Assembly (NCBI GenBank): GCA_902623255.1
Contig: CACNSY010000002.1
Coordinates: 36,408 to 100,407 of the forward strand
DNA from: an uncultured Alphaproteobacteria bacterium
GTDB lineage: Bacteria; Pseudomonadota; Alphaproteobacteria; HIMB59; GCA-002718135
Reading direction: 5' to 3'
Length of the DNA: 64,000 bases
The translations under genes and the position numbers were made by a program. The notes under the pieces are model-generated. The model had not been told where the DNA came from and made no database searches. It saw nothing but the letters and a program-made list of their open reading frames with translations. Shown piece after piece: positions 25,511 through 33,620 of the stretch; position 1 is the stretch's first letter, and each line of letters starts with the position of its first letter.

Positions 25511-26966
25511 AATTTTTTAGATTAGTTATAATTAAATTATCTAAAGAGTTATTTTTCTTGAAAGTCTGTAAAATAAATCGATCAGGTCTGACAAGGATTG
25601 CATCTGCATTAAATTTTTTTAAGATTTTAGTTAATTCCTTGTATGAACTTTCTTTAACTATTTTAATTTTTTTTGACATTTTTTTTAATTTTAACTTTTT
25701 GGAAACTATTAATATTGGTTCAAATGAAAATAATTCATCAAAAGATTTTGATTTTGAAATATTAAATTTAGGAAAAATTCTTCCTCTATTTTTATCCAAT
25801 GTAGATCCTAATCCAGGACCAAGTTCTGGTTTAATAGATTTCATAGTTTTAGAACCATTACTCTGATCAGATATTGTATTTGATATTTTATAAGACCTCA
25901 TTGCATTTATAAATTCACCCATTTTCATTGTAGTTTCAATATATTCTTTTACATTTGAAAATCGTTCTTTTTGGAAAGAATTAAGGATTTTTTCATTATG
26001 TTTTTTTTTAACACAATGAATTATTTTCCAACTTAGGTTTGATACGTCTCTTATACCAGCACACATTCCTTGTCCCATAAAAGGTGGCATTAAATGAGCA
26101 GCATCACCCGCTATAAATACTCTTTCATTACGCCATTTATTTGCAATAGCAGACTTGAATGTATAAATTACCTTTCTTTCAATTATTGCCTCATTTGGTT
26201 TTAACCAAGGCTGCAAAAATTTCCAAATAAATTTGTCTGTTAGAACTTTTTTTTCATTTTCATTTTTTTTTAATGCAAATTCCCATCTTCTCCTTTTTCC
26301 AACATTTCTGCAATATGTTGCTGGTCTTTTTGGGTTAGAATATTGAATTGTTCTATCAGGAAGATTTTTCTTTTTATTAAGAATAAGATCTATAACAGCC
26401 CACTTTTGAGTAAAACCTAAATTGCTGAATTTAGACTTGATTGATTTTCTTGTAATCGAGTTAGCACCATCACAACCAACCAAATACTTACTTTTAAATA
26501 TATTAATCTTCAAAGTTTCGGTATCTTGGAAAACTACTTTAACAAAATCTTTTGAATTTATAATTTTTTTTACATTTGCATTTTGTATAGATTTAAATTT
26601 TTTGTATGACTTTAAGTTATGGCGTATTACACGTTCAAAATCCGGCTGATGAAACCGGTAACTTGGATAGCATCCATTTTCAGTTATTTCTTTTGGTCTG
26701 GGCCAATCTAATAAAACATTACCTTTATTATCAACAAATTTAGTTCCCTTATTAATTATAGTATAATTTTTAAATTTTTCTTTAATACCAATAGTCTCGA
26801 ATACTCTCATAACTTCATCATCAAAGTGAACAGCTCGTGGTAAGGGATATAAATTTTTTTCCTTCTCTAACATAAGAATTGATAAATTACTTTTCGCAAG
26901 CAAACTTGCAAGCGTTCCACCTGTTGGTCCAAAACCTATGATAATTACATCAAAGAAATTATTCAT
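25503..26966 (-). CDS. FAD-dependent aromatic monooxygenase, MhpA-like
   Basis: A 487-residue flavoprotein hydroxylase of the PheA/MhpA class that inserts oxygen into a phenolic ring with NAD(P)H. The FAD dinucleotide motif is IIIGFGPTGGTLA (residues 8-20). The second FAD motif is FIAGDAAHLMPPFMGQGMCAG around residues 283-303. PRAVHFDDEVMRVFETIG is typical of 3-(3-hydroxyphenyl)propionate hydroxylase relatives. It lies downstream of an extradiol dioxygenase and an FAH hydrolase on the same strand, forming a likely ring-cleavage operon. The actual aromatic substrate is not known. Confidence 0.85.
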   Translation of the reverse strand: MNNFFDVIIIGFGPTGGTLASLLAKSNLSILMLEKEKNLYPLPRAVHFDDEVMRVFETIGIKEKFKNYTIINKGTKFVDNKGNVLLDWPRPKEITENGCYPSYRFHQPDFERVIRHNLKSYKKFKSIQNANVKKIINSKDFVKVVFQDTETLKINIFKSKYLVGCDGANSITRKSIKSKFSNLGFTQKWAVIDLILNKKKNLPDRTIQYSNPKRPATYCRNVGKRRRWEFALKKNENEKKVLTDKFIWKFLQPWLKPNEAIIERKVIYTFKSAIANKWRNERVFIAGDAAHLMPPFMGQGMCAGIRDVSNLSWKIIHCVKKKHNEKILNSFQKERFSNVKEYIETTMKMGEFINAMRSYKISNTISDQSNGSKTMKSIKPELGPGLGSTLDKNRGRIFPKFNISKSKSFDELFSFEPILIVSKKLKLKKMSKKIKIVKESSYKELTKILKKFNADAILVRPDRFILQTFKKNNSLDNLIITNLKNFN

Positions 26967-26975
26967 CCGTAAAGA

Positions 26976-27950
26976 TTATTTGTTATTTTGAATATTTGAA
27001 TAAAGCCAAGGACAATCAATTAATAATGGAGCTTGCTTACCTTTTGAAGCTGTATCCAATCTTTTTTTTCTGAATTTAATTCTATCTTCGTCAGACATAT
27101 AAAGTCTTTCATGACCCCAAAAACTTGGACCATCAAATGTCTCTACTGGTTTCCATGTATGCTGATCTATAATTCTTCCCCCCCAACCATTTTCAACAAA
27201 AAATCCAGATGGGGTGTTAGAATAAAATGATGTCATATAATCATTTGTATGCCTGCCTAAAGTATAAGCAATTGCATCTTTTTTGTATTGTAAAAGATCA
27301 TAACCCTGACCAACATCATCTAAACTATTATACTCAACCATAAAATGATGAAATCCTTCTTTGCCAGATTCAAAAAAAGCGAAACTGTGGTGCCTTCCAT
27401 TAACATGAAAAAAACAAAGTGATATTGGAGTATTACTATAATCAGTGATTTTAAAACCCAATAAATCTTTATAAAAAGGGATTAGAGACTTTACATCTTT
27501 AACATTAATAACAATGTGCCCCATTCCATACGGGCCTGTTTTAAAACCAGATATTGGACGTCCTGGAACAAAAGGTTCTTCATCCTTCATGGGATTGTAA
27601 ACAATTTCAATTCTATTACCTTGAGGATCATAAAAAAAAATCAATTCCTCAACAAATCTTTTATCACATAAATTTTTATCAGCACAAATAACTTCTATAT
27701 TGTTTTTCTCTAGCTTATTTGCATAAAATTCAATGTCATTTTTAGTTTCAACTTCCCAACCCATAAATGCCATGTTGTCACCAGTATCACCAGTAATAGC
27801 AAGCCTTTGTTTATGATCATCCATTCTGAAACTAAGAGCACCTTTGCCGCGATCAACTTGTTGCATACCTAAGCATTTTTGAGAAAATTCTGACCAATCC
27901 TCTATCTTATCTGAATTAACACCGATGTAGCTTAATGAACTTATTGTCAT
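26976..27950 (-). CDS. Extradiol ring-cleavage dioxygenase, type I (BphC-like, VOC fold)
   Basis: A 324-residue two-module VOC-fold protein. In the C-terminal module the iron ligands of BphC-type dioxygenases can be placed at His145 (YGMGHIVIN), His202 (HHFMVEY) and Glu253 (FFVENGWGGR). Second-shell residues His188, His234 and Tyr243 also have counterparts. It should cleave a catechol next to the hydroxyls (meta cleavage). The genes before and after it encode an FAH hydrolase and a flavin hydroxylase, a coherent aromatic pathway. The catechol identity is unknown. Confidence 0.85.
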   Translation of the reverse strand: MTISSLSYIGVNSDKIEDWSEFSQKCLGMQQVDRGKGALSFRMDDHKQRLAITGDTGDNMAFMGWEVETKNDIEFYANKLEKNNIEVICADKNLCDKRFVEELIFFYDPQGNRIEIVYNPMKDEEPFVPGRPISGFKTGPYGMGHIVINVKDVKSLIPFYKDLLGFKITDYSNTPISLCFFHVNGRHHSFAFFESGKEGFHHFMVEYNSLDDVGQGYDLLQYKKDAIAYTLGRHTNDYMTSFYSNTPSGFFVENGWGGRIIDQHTWKPVETFDGPSFWGHERLYMSDEDRIKFRKKRLDTASKGKQAPLLIDCPWLYSNIQNNK

Positions 27951-27959
27951 TTGTTTTTA

Positions 27960-28814
27960 TTATAAAACTTCATTTTGCAGGGTATTAGATAAAGTTCCAA
28001 TCTCAGAAATAGTGATATCAACTTTATCACCCTCTTTAAGATAAATTGGTGGATTTCTTTTAAAACCAACACCACCAGGTGTTCCTGTAACTAAAACATC
28101 ACCAGCTCTCCATGGAAGTGCTTTAGAGACATAAGATATTAAAAAGGGAAGATCAAAAATTAGTTGACTTAAAGAAGCGCTTTGCATCACTTCGCCATTT
28201 AAATATGTTTTAATTGTAAGCTGTTTATAATCATCAATGTCTTGAGCCAAAACCATATGGGGACCAAAACTTCCAGTTTTCTTAAAATTTTTTCCCATTC
28301 CAAATGTAGATTTAGTGTGACGTTGCCAATCTCTTACAGAGCCATCATTATAGCAAGAATAACCAGCAATATATTTTAGGGCATCATCTTCACTTAAATG
28401 ACTTTCAGAATCCTTCATTATTAGTGCCATTTCACCTTCAAAATCTAAATTATCTGAAGCTTTAGGTATTATCATATTTTCCATATGCGCTACCTGACTA
28501 TCATTAAATCTTTGGAATGTTACTGGGTTATCTGCAATAGTTTTTTCAGTTTCTTTGACATGTTCATGATAATTTAATCCTACACATATAATCTTGCTAG
28601 GATTGGGTATAACTGGCAAAAGTTTTATAGAATTAATATCAATATCCCCGGGATTATTTTTTGCGTAACTTCTACCTTCTTCAAGGCAATTAAATTGAAT
28701 TAATTCTTTAAGAGATTTTATATTATTAATTTGTCCTGTAAGATCAGTTACTTTATTGTTAAATACTATACCGAATCTTTCTTCATTATTGTTTAAAAAA
28801 GAAATAAAGTTCAT
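27960..28814 (-). CDS. FAH-family hydrolase/isomerase of aromatic pathway
   Basis: A 284-residue fumarylacetoacetate-hydrolase-fold protein. Motifs include SKIICVGLNYHEHVKETE, the metal site DFEGEMALIM and VTGTPGGVGFKRNPP. Three starts are possible (TTG 28856, ATG 28844, ATG 28814). I prefer 28814 because MNFISFLNNNEERFG matches the family N-terminus. In a meta-cleavage operon it probably hydrolyses or tautomerises the ring-fission product. It resembles the other FAH gene at 20 kb only in family motifs and is likely to have a different substrate. Confidence 0.82.
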   Translation of the reverse strand: MNFISFLNNNEERFGIVFNNKVTDLTGQINNIKSLKELIQFNCLEEGRSYAKNNPGDIDINSIKLLPVIPNPSKIICVGLNYHEHVKETEKTIADNPVTFQRFNDSQVAHMENMIIPKASDNLDFEGEMALIMKDSESHLSEDDALKYIAGYSCYNDGSVRDWQRHTKSTFGMGKNFKKTGSFGPHMVLAQDIDDYKQLTIKTYLNGEVMQSASLSQLIFDLPFLISYVSKALPWRAGDVLVTGTPGGVGFKRNPPIYLKEGDKVDITISEIGTLSNTLQNEVL

Positions 28815-28869
28815 AATATTCACATTATTGTTATATACTGACATTTCTATATGCAAGTAAAATAGACAA

Positions 28870-28954
28870 GGGAGTATGGCGGAACTGGTAGACGCGCCGG
28901 ATTCAAAATCCGGTCACTTCGGTGGTGTGGGTTCGATTCCCTCTACTCCTACCA
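28870..28954 (+). tRNA. tRNA-Leu (anticodon CAA)
   Basis: The 85-nt sequence folds as a class II tRNA. The acceptor GGGAGTA pairs with TACTCCT (one G-T), and the anticodon arm CCGGA/TCCGG encloses a loop with CAA. There is a short variable arm (TCACTTCGGTGG region) and a GGTTCGATTCC T-arm. The discriminator A and CCA are encoded. The anticodon reads the TTG leucine codon. The convergent MFS gene overlaps its 3' half on the other strand. Confidence 0.95.
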
Positions 28955-30110
28955 ATTTATCTTCACGCATTATAAAAAACATTAGGAATGCAATTAAAAA
29001 CATTATTACGCCTAATGCATACATATTAAATGTTAAGCCAAAAGTTTCTGCAGAAATTCCTACAATAGCAGGCCCGAATATGGCTCCAACAAAAGCAATG
29101 CTTGATACATGAGAAATAGTAACTGGAATTGGATTTTGTGAATTTTTTACTGCCTGTCTAAATACTATAGGCATAACGTTAGAAATTAACATTCCAAAAA
29201 GTGTTATGGCTATAAAAATGATAATTATATTTTGAGAAAAAATACTTAATACTAATATTGTGGATCCAACCATTGCAAAACATGGACCTACAATTATTTC
29301 ACCAAGTTTTGTAATTAGTTTAGACGCAAAGATATTACTTATGATCTCACCTAAATTAAAAAAAATAACTATTGAACCGACTAAAAAAATTGGCGCAGAA
29401 AGATCAGTAACGAGCCATAAAGGTGACCATTGAATTATTATTCCCATAAATGCAATAATACACATGTTAATTGATGCAAACATGATAATTTTATAATTTG
29501 GAATTGAAAATCTTGGATTGTTATTAACAACATCATATTTCATATTCAATCCAAAGAAATGCATAGTCAAAGTTGATATAAAAACAAACATACCTACAAT
29601 AAAAGTAGTATAGACAGGGTCAATTTCTAAACCTAGACATAAACTAGATATTCCTGCCCCAAAAAGAAAACCAAAATTAAAGGATGATTTAAATATTGGA
29701 TTAAGAATTTTTTTTGTTTTCTCTTCTATTATCGCAACTTGCGTAAAAATATTTGGTGCTTGTATGCCAATAGAAATACCCCACAACATAGATATAAAAA
29801 TAAAAAAATTATAAGAAGATAAGTAAAAAATAGAAAATGGAATAAATGCGTACAATAACCTTGCAATAATTAAACAATTTGTACTTCCTATTATTGGTAA
29901 TAAAAAACGGGTAGTTAGTTGGTTTGTAACTACATTGAAAATACCAAATAAAATAAATCCCATAGAAAATTCTGTTTTTGTCATATCAATCAAATCAAAA
30001 AGAATTGGTGAATTTACCATGAACATACTGAAGGTTAATGTAGCAAAGAACCCTTGTGAAAAGGTTGCATAAAATGCGGTTTTTAATTCTTTAGTCTCTA
30101 TATTTTCCAT
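28914..30110 (-). CDS. MFS transporter, 3' end running into tRNA-Leu antisense
   Basis: A 398-residue inner-membrane protein with about 11-12 hydrophobic segments, laid out like a major facilitator transporter. Charged loops between helices 2-3 (NQLTTRFLLPIIG) are visible, but no substrate-specific motif is recognisable. The reading frame lacks a stop before the tRNA gene. Its last 13 residues (LVGVEGIEPTPPK) are encoded by the antisense of tRNA-Leu. The true C-terminus may therefore be altered or recently changed. It is not clearly linked to the neighbouring aromatic genes. Confidence 0.78.
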   Translation of the reverse strand: MENIETKELKTAFYATFSQGFFATLTFSMFMVNSPILFDLIDMTKTEFSMGFILFGIFNVVTNQLTTRFLLPIIGSTNCLIIARLLYAFIPFSIFYLSSYNFFIFISMLWGISIGIQAPNIFTQVAIIEEKTKKILNPIFKSSFNFGFLFGAGISSLCLGLEIDPVYTTFIVGMFVFISTLTMHFFGLNMKYDVVNNNPRFSIPNYKIIMFASINMCIIAFMGIIIQWSPLWLVTDLSAPIFLVGSIVIFFNLGEIISNIFASKLITKLGEIIVGPCFAMVGSTILVLSIFSQNIIIIFIAITLFGMLISNVMPIVFRQAVKNSQNPIPVTISHVSSIAFVGAIFGPAIVGISAETFGLTFNMYALGVIMFLIAFLMFFIMREDKLVGVEGIEPTPPK

Positions 30111-30186
30111 TTAGGTAATATTTATGATAATTTAGATTTAAAATCATTAATAGTATAAATCAAAATTATTAAAAAAAATAAATTAA

Positions 30187-30771
30187 ATGAATTTTCTTAA
30201 AAGAACTTACAATTGGACGTTAGAAAAAGCGCAACATAAAAATGCAAAGTGGTATTTAAGTTTAATATCATTAGCAGAAAGCTCATTTTTTCCAATTCCA
30301 CCAGACATACTGTTGATTCCAATGGCATTAGCATCGAAAGCAAAGGCTCTATTTTACGCATTCATATGTACACTGTTTTCAGTTCTAGGTGGAATACTAG
30401 GATATGCAATAGGATATTTTTTTTATAATTCGGTCGGTATTTACATTGTTGAATTTTATCATTTAGAAAATTCTTTTAATATTTTTGAATATTACTACAA
30501 AGAATTTGGCATATTAATTGTTCTAGGTGCTGGAATAACACCCTTTCCTTATAAGTTTATTACTATTGCAAGCGGTGTATTTGGATTAAATATTTTTTTG
30601 TTTATTATTGTTTCAATTATTGGTCGAGGATTCAGATTTTATTTAATAGCAATACTTCTTTATTTTTTTGGTGAAAAAATTAAGTTAATTATTGATAAAT
30701 ATTTTAATATTTTAACTATTGTGTTTTTTATTTTACTTGTTGGAAGTGTTTTTATAATTAGATTTTTATGA
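30187..30771 (+). CDS. YqaA/DedA-family membrane protein (SNARE-associated type)
   Basis: A 194-residue inner-membrane protein of the VTT/DedA superfamily, YqaA-like. The motif ISLAESSFFPIPPDILLIPM (about residues 26-45) and GAGITPFPYKFITIASGVFG (about 119-138) are the conserved re-entrant segments. Relatives move or scramble lipids, or support envelope homeostasis; this specific role is unknown. It overlaps dsbB by 4 nt (ATGA), starting a run with coq7. Confidence 0.82.
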   Translation: MNFLKRTYNWTLEKAQHKNAKWYLSLISLAESSFFPIPPDILLIPMALASKAKALFYAFICTLFSVLGGILGYAIGYFFYNSVGIYIVEFYHLENSFNIFEYYYKEFGILIVLGAGITPFPYKFITIASGVFGLNIFLFIIVSIIGRGFRFYLIAILLYFFGEKIKLIIDKYFNILTIVFFILLVGSVFIIRFL

Positions 30772-31262
30772 TAATTCGGAATTGGACAACACTTTTATTT
30801 ATTCTTTCACTTATCTCTATATCATCAGCATTAATTGCAGAATATTTTTTTAATCTTCAGCCATGCGAATTGTGTTTAAAGCAAAGACATCCATATTATT
30901 TAATTTTAATATGTTTGATTTTGATATTTTTATTAAAAAATTTTAATAAAATGTGGCTTTATTTAGTAATACAGTTTGCATCAGTTTACGGGTTATTTTA
31001 TTCTATATGGCACGTAGGAGTAGAAAATAAAATTCTTAAAGGGCCAGCAGGTTGTTCAGCAATGCTAACAAACAGTGAGAATGCTTCAGATCTCAAAGCG
31101 CAAATATTATCAAAGCAGGTAATTAGTTGTGATGAAGTTATTTGGAGTTTTTTTGGAATTTCTGCTGCTTCAATTAATACGATTGTTTTACTAGTTATTT
31201 TTATTTTTAATGCTATTTATTTATTTAGATACTATGGCATTAAAAAAGAAAAAAGCATCTAA
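30768..31262 (+). CDS. dsbB: Disulfide bond formation protein DsbB family
   Basis: A 164-residue inner-membrane protein with about four transmembrane helices that reoxidises periplasmic DsbA and passes electrons to quinone. The first redox pair is Cys33-x-x-Cys36 (QPCELCLKQR). The second periplasmic loop has Cys96 (GCSAML) and Cys121 (SCDEV). The layout matches alphaproteobacterial DsbB-like proteins. It overlaps the upstream yqaA-like gene by 4 nt and the downstream coq7 by about 29 nt. No dsbA is visible here. Confidence 0.87.
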   Translation: MIIRNWTTLLFILSLISISSALIAEYFFNLQPCELCLKQRHPYYLILICLILIFLLKNFNKMWLYLVIQFASVYGLFYSIWHVGVENKILKGPAGCSAMLTNSENASDLKAQILSKQVISCDEVIWSFFGISAASINTIVLLVIFIFNAIYLFRYYGIKKEKSI

Positions 31263-31803
31263 AAAAAAATCTTCGTCGAATAAAACTACTCATAGGGAGG
31301 TTTTGGAAGAAATCATAAGAGTTGATCATGCTGGTGAGTATGGTGCTACTAAAATATATGATGGCCAAATAGCAATATTCGGGAAAAGCTCAAAACTTGG
31401 CAAAACAATTCAACATATGGCTGACCAAGAACAAGAGCATATTGATAAATTTAATGAATTAATATTGGAACATAGAGTTAGACCAACTGCTCTCCTTCCT
31501 TTATGGAATGTTGCAGGTTATGCGCTTGGCGCATCCACTGCCTTAATGGGTGAAAAAGCTGCTATGGCGTGTACTGTTGCTGTAGAAAAAGTTATTGGTG
31601 AACATTATCAAGAACAACTGGATCTTTTAGGTGATGATCATAAAGATTTAAAAAAAACAATTTCTAAATTCCGAGATGATGAACTAGAACATCATGATAT
31701 AGGAATAGAGCATGACGCAGAAAGTGCTCCAGGTTATAAAATTATGTCAAAAGTAATTGAGCTTGGGTGTAAAACAGCGATTGCAATATCAAAAAAAATT
31801 TAA
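31234..31803 (+). CDS. coq7: Demethoxyubiquinone hydroxylase, COQ7 family
   Basis: A 189-residue di-iron monooxygenase for a late ring-hydroxylation step of ubiquinone synthesis. Carboxylate/histidine ligands are visible in DHAGEYGATKIY, DQEQEHIDKF, AVEKVIGEHYQEQ and DDELEHHDIGIEHD. I prefer the ATG at 31234 (MALKKKK...), which begins the usual basic leader; an ATG at 31210 is also in frame. It overlaps dsbB, so translation is coupled. Its stop overlaps the convergent HNH gene stop in a shared TTAA. Confidence 0.92.
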   Translation: MALKKKKASKKKSSSNKTTHREVLEEIIRVDHAGEYGATKIYDGQIAIFGKSSKLGKTIQHMADQEQEHIDKFNELILEHRVRPTALLPLWNVAGYALGASTALMGEKAAMACTVAVEKVIGEHYQEQLDLLGDDHKDLKKTISKFRDDELEHHDIGIEHDAESAPGYKIMSKVIELGCKTAIAISKKI

Positions 31804-32354
31804 TTTTCTAATTCTGTATCCCAATATAAATAATCTCTCCAAGTTTCATGTAAAAAATTAGGAGGAAAATTTCTGCCATTATTTTGTAGTTGAATAGAAG
31901 ATGGTCGAAGTGGTTTTTTAAAAAGTTTCATATCTGTATTGTGAATTAATTTTCTTCCCTTTTTTAAATTACAGGATGTACAAGCAGAAACTACGTTCTC
32001 CCATGTAGTTTTACCATTTAAGCATTTAGGCACTAAGTGATCAAATGTTAGTTCATTAGCAGGGAAACGATTAGTGCAATATTGGCAAGTAAAGTTATCT
32101 CTCAAAAACACATTAAATCGAGTAAAAGCTGGTCTTCTTTGTGGTGTAACGTAGTCTTTTAAAGCAATAACACTTGGTAGCTTGAAAGTCAGATTTGGAG
32201 AATGTACCTCATGTTCATAATTTTCAATTACCGAAACTCTTTCTAGAAATACTGCTTTAATAGCATCTTGCCATGAGCATAAAGAAAGTGGGTAATAAGA
32301 TAGTGGACGGAAATCAGCATTAAGGACCAAAGCTGGATTTTCTGCAGTACTCAT
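31800..32354 (-). CDS. HNH endonuclease family protein
   Basis: A 184-residue protein with a central HNH nuclease domain: CQYCTNRFPANELTFDHLVPKCLNGKTTWENVVSACTSCN region, residues about 90-130, containing two C-x-x-C zinc pairs and the His-Asn-type core. The N-terminus (ALVLNADFRPLSYYPLSLCSWQDAI) matches a single-copy family widespread in Alphaproteobacteria. Its function is unclear; it is not a mobile-element nuclease by context. It sits alone, converging with coq7 with overlapping stop codons. Confidence 0.87.
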   Translation of the reverse strand: MSTAENPALVLNADFRPLSYYPLSLCSWQDAIKAVFLERVSVIENYEHEVHSPNLTFKLPSVIALKDYVTPQRRPAFTRFNVFLRDNFTCQYCTNRFPANELTFDHLVPKCLNGKTTWENVVSACTSCNLKKGRKLIHNTDMKLFKKPLRPSSIQLQNNGRNFPPNFLHETWRDYLYWDTELEN

Positions 32355-32418
32355 TTTAGTTTTTACTCACCCAAATCATATTATTCAGATAGTAATATAA
32401 TATTAAGATTCGATTACT

Positions 32419-33093
32419 TTAAATATTTTTTTTAATAAAGTTTTGGAATAAAGTTATTGTTTCTTGCGACATTGTATGCTCATCATTCGGCAAAAGATGA
32501 GATTCAAATTTGAAATTATAATTTTTTAGAATTTCAACTGATTGATTGAAATTTGAAATTGGCAATACATTATCTAGTCCACCATGCGAAATAAATATTG
32601 GTGTTTCTAAAAATGAATTTTTAGGAACAAATTCTCTTGAAATTATTCTTGAAGAAATAATGGCTATGCCAGCTAATTTTTTATTAAGAGATTGACCCAA
32701 TTCAAACGCCATTATTCCTCCTTGGGAAAAACCCATAACAAAACAATCACTCATCTCAATATTTAAATCATTTGTAAGCAGAGATATCGTATTAGAAATT
32801 TTTTTAACATTTTCATTTATTAAATTTCTAACATTTTCAAATTCTTTTGGACCAACATCAGATATATAAACACCGTTCAGATATAAATCAAACCATTGAT
32901 ACCCCATTGGGTTGCCAGGCATAATACTTGGTGCATTTAAAGCTACATAGTGCATTCCCCATTCATCTTGATCTAAAGGTTCTGCTAAATGAATAAAATT
33001 AGCAGCATTGTCACCATAACCATGAAGCATTACCATTAGTTTCTTAGGTTTGTCGTGTTTTGATATTGATGGGCCTAATAATATATTGTCCAT
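32419..33093 (-). CDS. Carboxylesterase/phospholipase-type alpha/beta hydrolase
   Basis: A 224-residue alpha/beta hydrolase of the YpfH/APT1-like carboxylesterase family. The oxyanion region is MVMLHGYGDNAANF, the nucleophile lies in GFSQGGIM, the acid in SHGGLDNVLP, and the base in LPNDEHTMS. I chose the ATG at 33093, which has AAGG six bases upstream; the longer start lacks a ribosome site and would overlap the divergent neighbour region. The substrate is unknown, probably a short ester or lysophospholipid. Confidence 0.85.
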   Translation of the reverse strand: MDNILLGPSISKHDKPKKLMVMLHGYGDNAANFIHLAEPLDQDEWGMHYVALNAPSIMPGNPMGYQWFDLYLNGVYISDVGPKEFENVRNLINENVKKISNTISLLTNDLNIEMSDCFVMGFSQGGIMAFELGQSLNKKLAGIAIISSRIISREFVPKNSFLETPIFISHGGLDNVLPISNFNQSVEILKNYNFKFESHLLPNDEHTMSQETITLFQNFIKKNI

Positions 33094-33150
33094 ATTGACC
33101 TTATGTATGATTTCTTGCTTCATTCAAGAAAAGTTTTATATAGATATAAT

Positions 33151-33345
33151 ATGAGCACAATGCAGATAGTACTTGTTTTATTTATGGCCGCAACTTTAGC
33201 GGTTGTTGTCATTGGGGTCATAGCCATGGCAGTAAATGGAAAACTTAATAAAAATCATAGTAATAAACTAATGCGTTTAAGAGTACTTTTTCAAGCTATA
33301 GCTATATTTGTTTTTGTTTTAATTGTCTGGCTGGCAAGAAATTAG
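33151..33345 (+). CDS. HIG1-domain twin-transmembrane small protein
   Basis: A 64-residue membrane protein with two hydrophobic helices flanking a basic loop. The second half (NKLMRLRVLFQAIAIFVFVL) carries the RLRVxxQAxAI pattern of the HIG1 domain found in alphaproteobacteria and in mitochondrial respiratory-supercomplex factors. I start at ATG 33151 rather than the upstream 33103, which adds a non-family leader overlapping the divergent esterase. It may associate with cytochrome oxidase, as inferred from the mitochondrial homologues. Confidence 0.8.
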   Translation: MSTMQIVLVLFMAATLAVVVIGVIAMAVNGKLNKNHSNKLMRLRVLFQAIAIFVFVLIVWLARN

Positions 33346-33399
33346 TATTTAGACTCTAGAAAAATTTTATAATATTTAGTATACAGTTGGTAGGTTTAT

Positions 33400-33582
33400 A
33401 TGGGCATTCACTTTAATCACAAATCTAAAGCGGGAGACCGCAAAATGCAGAAAGAGCTTAAACTAAAAATGAAAGCTGAAGAACGCAAAAGAAAACGTGA
33501 AGAGCAAGAAAAGCTTAAAATGGAAGAGGAAATGCGCAAACTTGAAGAACTTACAAGACCTGATAAAGAAGAAAATCAGTAA
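33400..33582 (+). CDS. Small highly charged helical protein, unknown
   Basis: A predicted 60-residue protein, Lys/Glu/Arg-rich from residue 11 to the end (for example MKAEERKRKREEQEKLKMEEE), so probably one long charged helix or coiled coil. I do not recognise a family. It starts after a TATAAT-containing gap downstream of the HIG1-like gene and in the same direction. The short conserved-looking N-terminus (MGIHFNHKSKAGDR) is the part to use for a homology search. It may be a real small gene because the DNA would otherwise be unoccupied. Confidence 0.6.
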   Translation: MGIHFNHKSKAGDRKMQKELKLKMKAEERKRKREEQEKLKMEEEMRKLEELTRPDKEENQ

Positions 33583-33620
33583 TAGCAGTAATATTAATTA
33601 CTAAAAATTTTTAAAATTTA

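Noticed and set aside
28876..29112. Plus-strand open frame starting MAELVDAPDSKSG
   Set aside because: It begins within tRNA-Leu and its first residues are the well-known translation of a tRNA gene; the rest is antisense to the MFS gene.
31800..32354. HNH protein as a homing or mobile-element nuclease
   Set aside because: It matches a single-copy alphaproteobacterial family and there are no repeats, intron or phage genes around it.
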